Positions 7,099-11,433 of a stretch of DNA of 11,433 nt are shown piece after piece. Source of the DNA: Deltaproteobacteria bacterium (GTDB taxonomy: Bacteria > Desulfobacterota > Desulfuromonadia > Geobacterales > Pseudopelobacteraceae); assembly GCA_030654645.1 (NCBI GenBank), contig JAURXC010000257.1, positions 1 through 11,433 of the forward strand, written 5' to 3'. The notes under the pieces were generated by a model that did no database searches, was not told where the DNA came from, and saw only the letters and a program-made list of their open reading frames with translations. Numbering within the stretch: the first letter of the stretch is position 1; each line of letters starts with the position of its first letter. The position numbers and the translations under genes were made by a program.

Positions 7099-7416
7099 TC
7101 AGGCGGCTTTGCGATTGTTTGGCTGCGCTTTCATTTCTTTGCGTAGGATTGCATTCAAGCGGCTTTGATAGCCTTTGCCGCCTTGCTTTAGCCAGTGAAG
7201 CACATCGGAGTCGAGCCGGACGGTGACGGTTTCTTTTATTGGCCGGTAGAATTTCCCGACTTCAAATCCGCTGAAATCGGTGATTTCCGGAATGTCGGAT
7301 GTGTCTATGTCCCTGTCTGGCGTTGCCGCCAGTTTGCGTAATTCATCACGTTGTTCTTCTGTTAATTTCAGTATTCCCTTTATCCTGACGATGTTTTCAG
7401 AAGGTTCCGTTTTCAT
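7099..7416 (-). CDS. brnA: BrnA-type antitoxin
   Basis: A 105-residue antitoxin of the BrnA family. The N-terminal part (residues 1-60) carries the usual toxin-wrapping region, with IKGILKLTEEQRDELRKLAATPDRDIDTSDIPE. The C-terminal part is a ribbon-helix-helix DNA-binding fold: KETVTVRLDSDVLHWLK (61-77) is the strand and first helix, GKGYQSRLNAILRKEM (80-95) the turn and second helix. Family members bind and silence the BrnT RNase and repress their own promoter as a complex. ATG 7416 has GGAAG at good spacing and starts 20 bp inside brnT, the standard toxin-first order of this system. Length and motifs are complete, so the module looks functional. Base composition is more AT-rich than the lipid operon, which fits mobile acquisition. 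Confidence 0.92.
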   Translation of the reverse strand: MKTEPSENIVRIKGILKLTEEQRDELRKLAATPDRDIDTSDIPEITDFSGFEVGKFYRPIKETVTVRLDSDVLHWLKQGGKGYQSRLNAILRKEMKAQPNNRKAA

Positions 7417-7672
7417 AGTGCTTCCTTTCGTGCGGTGTGACTTGTCGTGCTGATATTATACGAACAACAATATCAGCGCCTTCCTGATAGGTGTGGGCCA
7501 CAAACAGCAGCAACATCCCGCCTTCTGCATGGCCGATGGTTTGCCAGTGATCTTCACTTTCGAGCCTGCTTGCGGATAGACAGTCTTCAAATACCGTTGA
7601 GGCCATTTCAAAGCTGATGCCATGCTTTGCCTTATTGATTCGGTTCTTGTTTTCATCCCATTCAAGGATCAT
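7397..7672 (-). CDS. brnT: BrnT-type ribonuclease toxin
   Basis: A 91-residue toxin of the BrnT family, a RelE-like ribonuclease that blocks translation when freed from BrnA. All signature parts are present: LEWDENKNRINKAKHGISFEMA (3-24), the VFED step (27-30), the central strands ending in LLFVAHTY (55-62), and RIISARQVTPHERKHYENG (71-89) with the conserved Arg, Ser-Ala-Arg, Glu-Arg and Tyr positions. ATG 7672 has a GGA ribosome site about 7 nt upstream. The gene is intact, with no frameshift, and overlaps brnA by 20 bp, giving coupled translation. A perfect palindrome sits 17 bp upstream of the start. It lies between a chemoreceptor gene and the lipid operon and has no evident functional link to either. 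Confidence 0.92.
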   Translation of the reverse strand: MILEWDENKNRINKAKHGISFEMASTVFEDCLSASRLESEDHWQTIGHAEGGMLLLFVAHTYQEGADIVVRIISARQVTPHERKHYENGTF

Positions 7673-7688
7673 AGTTTCCTTTTACCAA

Positions 7689-7710
7689 GTATTTACAAAA
7701 ACGTAAATAC
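7689..7710. promoter_or_regulatory. Palindromic operator candidate upstream of brnT
   Basis: GTATTTAC (7689-7696) and GTAAATAC (7703-7710) are perfect inverted repeats around a 6-bp spacer, 17 bp upstream of the brnT start. Ribbon-helix-helix antitoxins such as BrnA repress their own promoters through short dyads, so this is the natural operator. The promoter boxes could not be placed with confidence, but they must overlap or closely flank the dyad. Confidence 0.6.
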
Positions 7711-7772
7711 AATAATTTATCCACAAACAAAGCAGCATTACGCCCTTGTGATTTTACCAACATTTCATGATT

Positions 7773-9998
7773 TCATGCCGCACAGTTGGCGCTCGGCTTA
7801 AACCAGCTCATCCGGCCTCCGGTGTCTTCCGGATCGGAAATACCAGCCGGCTTTGAAACTGATGCCTGCTGGCCTTTGTGGGTGAATCGGCCGATTTCGC
7901 TCCTCAGTTCAATCGATATTCCGGCCAGGGCATCCGATTCTGATGCGATTGCCGAAGCAGACTTGACCGTCTCCTCAGAGACATGTTCGATTACCAATAT
8001 GTCCGAGCTGATCTGGCCGGCGGTTGCGGAGAGTTCCACCGTGGCGGTGGCAATCTCGCTGGCCATCTCTTGCAGGGATGTCACGCTTTCCACGATCCGG
8101 TGCAATGAATCCCCCGCCTGTCCGGAATGTTCGACACCCAGCCTGACACGTTCCAGGCTCCTGTTCATCGCGGTCATTGCTTGAGCGGCATCGGCCTGGA
8201 TGGCCTTGACACGTTCAGTAATCCCCACGGTCGCCTCTGAAGTGCTGGTGGCCAGTTTACGCACCTCATCGGCAACCACCGCGAATCCGCGGCCATAATC
8301 CCCGGCCCGGGCCGCCTCGATGGCGGCGTTGAGCGCCAGCAGGTTGGTCTGGTCGGTGATCTCGATAATGACATCGACGATCTCGCCCACCTGTTGAGAG
8401 CGCTGATTAAGTACCTGCATCACCGCGGTGGATTCCTGCACCGCCCGGGCGATCTCCTGTACCTCCAGACCGGCCTGGCTGACGACATCGGCGCCGCAAG
8501 CAGCCAGTTGACGGGCTTCAGTGGCAGACTGCGCAATCCTGGAGGTATTTCGGGATACCATCGAAATAGTCTGGGACATTTCAATCGCCGCAGCGGCGAC
8601 CTGAGCGACACCGGTCAATTGCTCCCGGGATTTTGAGTGGATCGCCTGGGCGGTCCGGGTCAGTCCATGGGAAGTCCCGGTAAGTTTAGCGGATGATTCT
8701 GATACCTTGGCCAGGATTCTGGAAAATGAGTCGAGCAGTTTGTTGAAGGCATTGATCGTCACGGCAAATTCGTCATCGTTCCTGATCTCGGCCGTCCTGG
8801 TAAAATCGCCGGTTTCGGCAATGATCACGATGGAGCCGTTCAGCCGCGCAAGCGAGCGGACGATGCAGACGGTCGTTGTTATGGTCAGCAGCAGAACCAG
8901 GATAATGATTGCCAACGAGATTCCGATCAGCAGCTTTTTGAACAGGTCTACCCGTTGTGTGACCACCGTAACGAATTTCTGCTGTTCCTGAGCGGTCGAC
9001 TGCACGTTGGCTTCGCTCTTTAGCCCCTGTTCCAGGGCAACCTGCTTGACTTTTTTCACGGAACTGTCCACCAGCGCCATGCTTTCCAGCACCTGGCGCT
9101 GAGAAGCGCTTATGGTTCGCAAGGAGCCGCCGGCGCTGGCAACCGCGCTATTGATGGCCGCAACCGTATCGTCGACAAATCCGGAACTCTTGATCTCCTT
9201 GATCCTCCCGCCGGCCTGCGACATATTGCGGGAAATGCGGGCCTGAATCGACTGCACCTCCGCGGTGGCCTTGTCCAGTTCGGCCGGGGTCTCGCTGAGC
9301 ATTATCATGCGCGCCTTGGCATCGAGAAGCTTGGCATCTACACCGATGGCATAGACGACATCATTTATGGCGTTGATCTTCTTGTTCAGCTCAATGTCAT
9401 GCTCAACTTCATTACGGAAGTTTTGTACATTGACCAGCAGTTCGGGCACGGCGCTCTTGTCACTTATGGTTTCATTCAGAGTCCTGGTGGCGGTGGACGC
9501 CCGTCGTGACGCGCTGATTACCAGACCGGAGATGATCTCCTTCAGATCGGCCAGCGATTTGTCGATGCGAACCATGGCCCCGTTGACTTTGGAGGCCTCT
9601 TCCTTGAACACGGCCATGCTCCTGAACTTTTCATCGGTGGCTTTCAACACCTGGTCATGCAGACCGGAAAAAATCCCGATGTCCATCGATGTATTCTTCA
9701 GGCCAACAATTTCACCGTTGATCCGCTCAAGATTTTTCCGGCTGCGGGAAATTGAGGTTGAAATCTGTTTGACATCTTGCGGGTCGTGTGCCAGGCCGAG
9801 CTGCAAAAGATCAGCCGAGAGTTTTTCAATCGCCTGCTGAAACTGGACTGTTTTGACCTGTAGCGGAGTTGATTGTGAGGTCAGCAGAGTGATCTTTTCC
9901 TTGACCATCAGGATCGTCATCAGACTGAATACGGCGATGCCAATGATACCAAGGATGCTGATGGTGGAGCTGAGGTAGAGCCTGGTTTTGATTTTCAT
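7773..9998 (-). CDS. Methyl-accepting chemotaxis protein with large helical sensor domain
   Basis: A 741-residue transmembrane chemoreceptor that passes a ligand signal to CheA/CheW. It has a first membrane segment (about 11-32), a periplasmic region of about 320 residues, a second membrane segment (about 356-379), a HAMP linker (about 380-432) and the cytoplasmic signalling coiled coil. The hairpin tip is EITDQTNLLALNAAIEAARAG (546-566), followed by GRGFAVVADEVRKLA (569-583), nearly invariant in the family. The sensor region is predicted all-helical and Ala/Ser/Lys-rich with no PAS or Cache motifs, and its length fits a helical bimodular (HBM-like) domain; the ligand is unknown. No CheR-tethering pentapeptide ends the protein. 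ATG 9998 has AGGA about 7 nt upstream. An extended -10 (TGG then TATGCT, minus strand, 10028-10036) lies close upstream, but no good -35 is seen. Confidence 0.95.
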   Translation of the reverse strand: MKIKTRLYLSSTISILGIIGIAVFSLMTILMVKEKITLLTSQSTPLQVKTVQFQQAIEKLSADLLQLGLAHDPQDVKQISTSISRSRKNLERINGEIVGLKNTSMDIGIFSGLHDQVLKATDEKFRSMAVFKEEASKVNGAMVRIDKSLADLKEIISGLVISASRRASTATRTLNETISDKSAVPELLVNVQNFRNEVEHDIELNKKINAINDVVYAIGVDAKLLDAKARMIMLSETPAELDKATAEVQSIQARISRNMSQAGGRIKEIKSSGFVDDTVAAINSAVASAGGSLRTISASQRQVLESMALVDSSVKKVKQVALEQGLKSEANVQSTAQEQQKFVTVVTQRVDLFKKLLIGISLAIIILVLLLTITTTVCIVRSLARLNGSIVIIAETGDFTRTAEIRNDDEFAVTINAFNKLLDSFSRILAKVSESSAKLTGTSHGLTRTAQAIHSKSREQLTGVAQVAAAAIEMSQTISMVSRNTSRIAQSATEARQLAACGADVVSQAGLEVQEIARAVQESTAVMQVLNQRSQQVGEIVDVIIEITDQTNLLALNAAIEAARAGDYGRGFAVVADEVRKLATSTSEATVGITERVKAIQADAAQAMTAMNRSLERVRLGVEHSGQAGDSLHRIVESVTSLQEMASEIATATVELSATAGQISSDILVIEHVSEETVKSASAIASESDALAGISIELRSEIGRFTHKGQQASVSKPAGISDPEDTGGRMSWFKPSANCAA

Positions 9999-10055
9999 TG
10001 CCTGTCCTTCTTTACGGTTTTAATTAAAGCATACCATATCGATGTTACAGGCATG

Positions 10056-10069
10056 TTTCACATGTGAAA
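10056..10069. promoter_or_regulatory. Perfect 14-bp palindrome upstream of the chemoreceptor gene
   Basis: TTTCACATGTGAAA is a perfect palindrome, 58 bp before the chemoreceptor start and 2 bp beyond the zinc-ribbon stop. It lacks a T run and a loop, so a protein-binding site in front of the chemoreceptor is more likely than a terminator. It sits just upstream of the candidate extended -10 box. Confidence 0.45.
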
Positions 10070-10071
10070 AT

Positions 10072-10245
10072 TTATCGTAAAACCGTAGATTCCTTCTGCC
10101 TGATATCGGATTTGTGGATATACGGCTGATACGGTTGCGACAGGTAACCGCAGATTATGCAGCGCATGCCCTGCACAACACCGAAATCGACTATGATCTC
10201 ATGTTTCATGACACCAATCTTGGCTTTGCATTTTGGACACCCCAT
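10072..10245 (-). CDS. Small zinc-ribbon protein (57 aa)
   Basis: A 57-residue protein, beginning MGCPKCKAKIG. It carries two CxxC pairs: C3/C6 (GCPKC) and C29/C32 (RCIICGY), about 22 residues apart, which is the spacing of a small zinc ribbon. The middle segment (HEIIVDFGVVQGMRC) would form the strands between the knuckles, and the tail is basic. The start at 10245 is supported by a very strong GGGAGG ribosome site about 6 nt upstream. Its stop is TAA at 10072-10074. It lies 27 bp after the 74-residue protein gene and is probably co-transcribed with it. Such one-knuckle-pair proteins often bind nucleic acid or a polymerase-type complex, but no specific role can be read here. It is short enough to be missed by length-filtered gene callers. 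Confidence 0.75.
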   Translation of the reverse strand: MGCPKCKAKIGVMKHEIIVDFGVVQGMRCIICGYLSQPYQPYIHKSDIRQKESTVLR

Positions 10246-10272
10246 ACCAACCTCCCTTGAAATCGGATAGAT

Positions 10273-10497
10273 TTAAACCGCGGCGCAATATTCACTCGGA
10301 TCATAGTCACTGTCGATTTCGGATTTCCTGTCATCGCAGTAATTCTTTCCAAGATCATGGTGCAACTGAACAACAGCCTTGAATGCCGTAATAATCGAGT
10401 CTTTTGCAGCCTTGTCGCCGCATTGATCGTAGGCGGCCTTCAAGGAGACGATAGCCGTCTGGGTAAGCAGGTTGAATTTCAGCTGTGAAATATCCAT
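10273..10497 (-). CDS. Small hypothetical helical protein (74 aa)
   Basis: A 74-residue acidic protein of no family I recognise. Residues 5-50 look like two or three amphipathic helices (QLKFNLLTQTAIVSLKAAYDQC, AAKDSIITAFKAVVQLHHDLG). The C-terminal 20 residues are Asp/Glu-rich and probably flexible. Cys26, Cys54 and Cys71 are not arranged as a metal site. ATG 10497 has AAAGGA about 8 nt upstream. It is followed after 27 bp by the zinc-ribbon gene, so the two probably form one transcript. A TGCTAC/GTAGCA dyad (10562-10577) lies about 65 bp upstream of the start and could mark the promoter region or the 5' end of the mRNA. Function is unknown, and it is judged real from codon pattern, ribosome site and spacing. 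Confidence 0.65.
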   Translation of the reverse strand: MDISQLKFNLLTQTAIVSLKAAYDQCGDKAAKDSIITAFKAVVQLHHDLGKNYCDDRKSEIDSDYDPSEYCAAV

Positions 10498-10979
10498 TTC
10501 GTGTTCCTTTCTGAATTATGGAGCTACATTGCACACAAAAATATAATCTCCTTTGTTATGTTGCTACTCCGGTAGCACAAGAATCTCATCCCTGCCTGAT
10601 GGCCATCTTACGTTCTGCCGGTAACAGTCGGTAGATCCAGTCATTCAGCGAGCTTTATGGAAACCTCATGCAATCGCCTCGGTACGACAACGAAATCATA
10701 ACAAATCTCCGGTTACAGCGATGTGCCGTGTTGGCAAAATGTTAGTAACAGCACTGGGACCGTCAGCTGAAATTGTCATGTACATGGGTCGTTCCGGACA
10801 TGCCGAAAGCTTGACAAAGGCAGCGAGGACCGAGGTTCCGAGGCGTACATTCCAGTACGTTGATAAACCGGGGACAAGCAGACGAAGACAGGGTTTTGAT
10901 ACTGTAAATAATCATATCCCATTGATACCAATGTTTATTTCCCGGTACTGATTATCATTTCTTTCGGCGCGCCAAATAA
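10498..10979. other. Long gene-poor interval with a decayed intergenic repeat
   Basis: No convincing gene is visible over this stretch. It contains a TGCTAC-TCCG-GTAGCA dyad (10562-10577), a CATGTACATG palindrome (10777-10786) and a CGTAC-ATTCCA-GTACG hairpin (10844-10859). The last sits in a GAGG-rich block whose flanks show imperfect dyad symmetry, and the overall look is that of dispersed intergenic repeats seen in Geobacter and Pelobacter relatives. This resemblance is from memory and is weak. The left part must carry the promoter of the 74-residue protein gene. Confidence 0.35.
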
Positions 10980-11018
10980 AAACAAGCACTTAACTGTTAA
11001 CATGTTAAGTGCTTGTTT
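10980..11018 (-). terminator. Strong intrinsic terminator of the dehydrogenase gene
   Basis: AAACAAGCACTTAA (10980-10993) and TTAAGTGCTTGTTT (11005-11018) are perfect 14-bp complements around an 11-nt loop. On the minus strand the stem runs straight into a T-rich stretch (GTTTTTATTT), about 40 bp after the dehydrogenase stop at 11058. The plus strand also has a short T run beyond the stem, so some two-way activity is possible. Confidence 0.9.
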
Positions 11019-11057
11019 CATTTTTAAAGCCTCGAATTTTCTGGTGGATGTTTCCTG

Positions 11058-11433
11058 CTACTTCCTTATAACCCGACTGACAGCGGCGAAATCCTGATCA
11101 CCAAGCCCCTGAGCCAGGGCTGCTTTGTAGAGTTTATTGATGGTTGCGGTTGCAAAGAGAGGTTGTCCGACTTCTTCAGCCAGCCGTAATGCGAGCCGCA
11201 AGTCCTTCTGCATATGCTTGAGCGGGAATGCGGTGGGAAAATCTCTGTTAGCGGCTATTTGCGCTCCTTTCATTCTGAACATCGGGTTGGCAACGGCTCC
11301 GGTATCGAGGACTTCAAGCAGTTGGGAAGTATCCAACCCACTCCCTGCCGCCAGGGCAATGCCTTCGCTCAGAGCGGTCAACATCCCGCACATTACCAGA
11401 TTGTTGGCCAGTTTCATGCGGGCGGCGTTTCCC
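11058..11433 (-). CDS. NAD(P)-dependent beta-hydroxyacid dehydrogenase, C-terminal part (partial)
   Basis: The C-terminal ~125 residues of a 3-hydroxyisobutyrate dehydrogenase-family enzyme; the N-terminal Rossmann half lies beyond the window. The frame stays open to the edge, reading GNAARMKLANNLVMCGML. Here the Lys of ARMKLANN is the catalytic Lys, and the two Asn belong to the family's KxxxN pattern. It continues with SEGIALAAGSGLD, the substrate-domain helices, GAVANPMFRMKG, and FPLKHMQKDLRLALRLAEE, which closely resembles Geobacter succinic semialdehyde/glyoxylate reductases. Such enzymes reduce short aldehyde acids to hydroxyacids with NADPH; the exact substrate cannot be told from this half. 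The internal Met at 11417 is not the start. A strong terminator follows the stop, so this is the end of a transcription unit. Confidence 0.9.
   Translation of the reverse strand, partial: GNAARMKLANNLVMCGMLTALSEGIALAAGSGLDTSQLLEVLDTGAVANPMFRMKGAQIAANRDFPTAFPLKHMQKDLRLALRLAEEVGQPLFATATINKLYKAALAQGLGDQDFAAVSRVIRK

Noticed and set aside
6959..7226. Three short plus-strand frames between brnA and the lipid operon
   Set aside because: They overlap brnA or the palindrome, have no ribosome sites and give unrelated Arg/Phe/Cys-rich products.
10721..10951. Plus-strand frame of 76 codons in the gene-poor interval
   Set aside because: It has no ribosome site and no recognisable protein, and it covers palindromes and repeat-like sequence, so it is more likely non-coding.

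Overview
The window looks like chromosomal DNA of a Geobacter-type deltaproteobacterium (Desulfuromonadia/Geobacterales). This rests on moderate GC, strong GGAGG ribosome sites, a beta-hydroxyacid dehydrogenase close to Geobacter succinic semialdehyde/glyoxylate reductases, and the general style of the chemoreceptor and small zinc-ribbon genes. The assignment is from recognition only, not from a search. Every gene I can support lies on the minus strand, so the text below follows transcription, from high to low coordinates.

Right end (11433-10980): the C-terminal half of an NAD(P)-dependent beta-hydroxyacid dehydrogenase, cut by the window edge, followed by a very clear intrinsic terminator. 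Next is about 480 bp without a convincing gene (10498-10979), holding short dyads and what looks like a decayed intergenic repeat. Then come two small genes, a 74-residue helical protein and a 57-residue CxxC/CxxC zinc-ribbon protein, followed by a 741-residue methyl-accepting chemotaxis protein (7773-9998).

Middle (7772-7099): a complete BrnT/BrnA type II toxin-antitoxin module with overlapping genes and a perfect 8-6-8 palindrome upstream of brnT as the likely operator. The next 334 bp (6765-7098) are non-coding. They hold a tandem TGATCATAT-type repeat, a good -10 box for the lipid operon, and a lone palindrome resembling a type I-E CRISPR repeat.

Left two-thirds (6764-584): a lipid and membrane gene cluster. 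A large (~813 aa) protein that I cannot assign to a family overlaps by 32 bp the start of a phosphatidylserine decarboxylase with an intact Asp/His/Ser self-processing set. After a 209-bp gap holding inverted octamer repeats come a divergent membrane Lgt-like protein lacking the usual catalytic His, a DUF2062 membrane protein and a zinc-dependent phospholipase C-family protein. The last gene (114-407) encodes a small Lys-rich-tailed protein with its own terminator-like hairpin. The overlapped unknown/decarboxylase pair is the best candidate for undescribed biology: the unknown protein may supply, modify or use the aminophospholipid made by the decarboxylase. That role is inference from gene order only.
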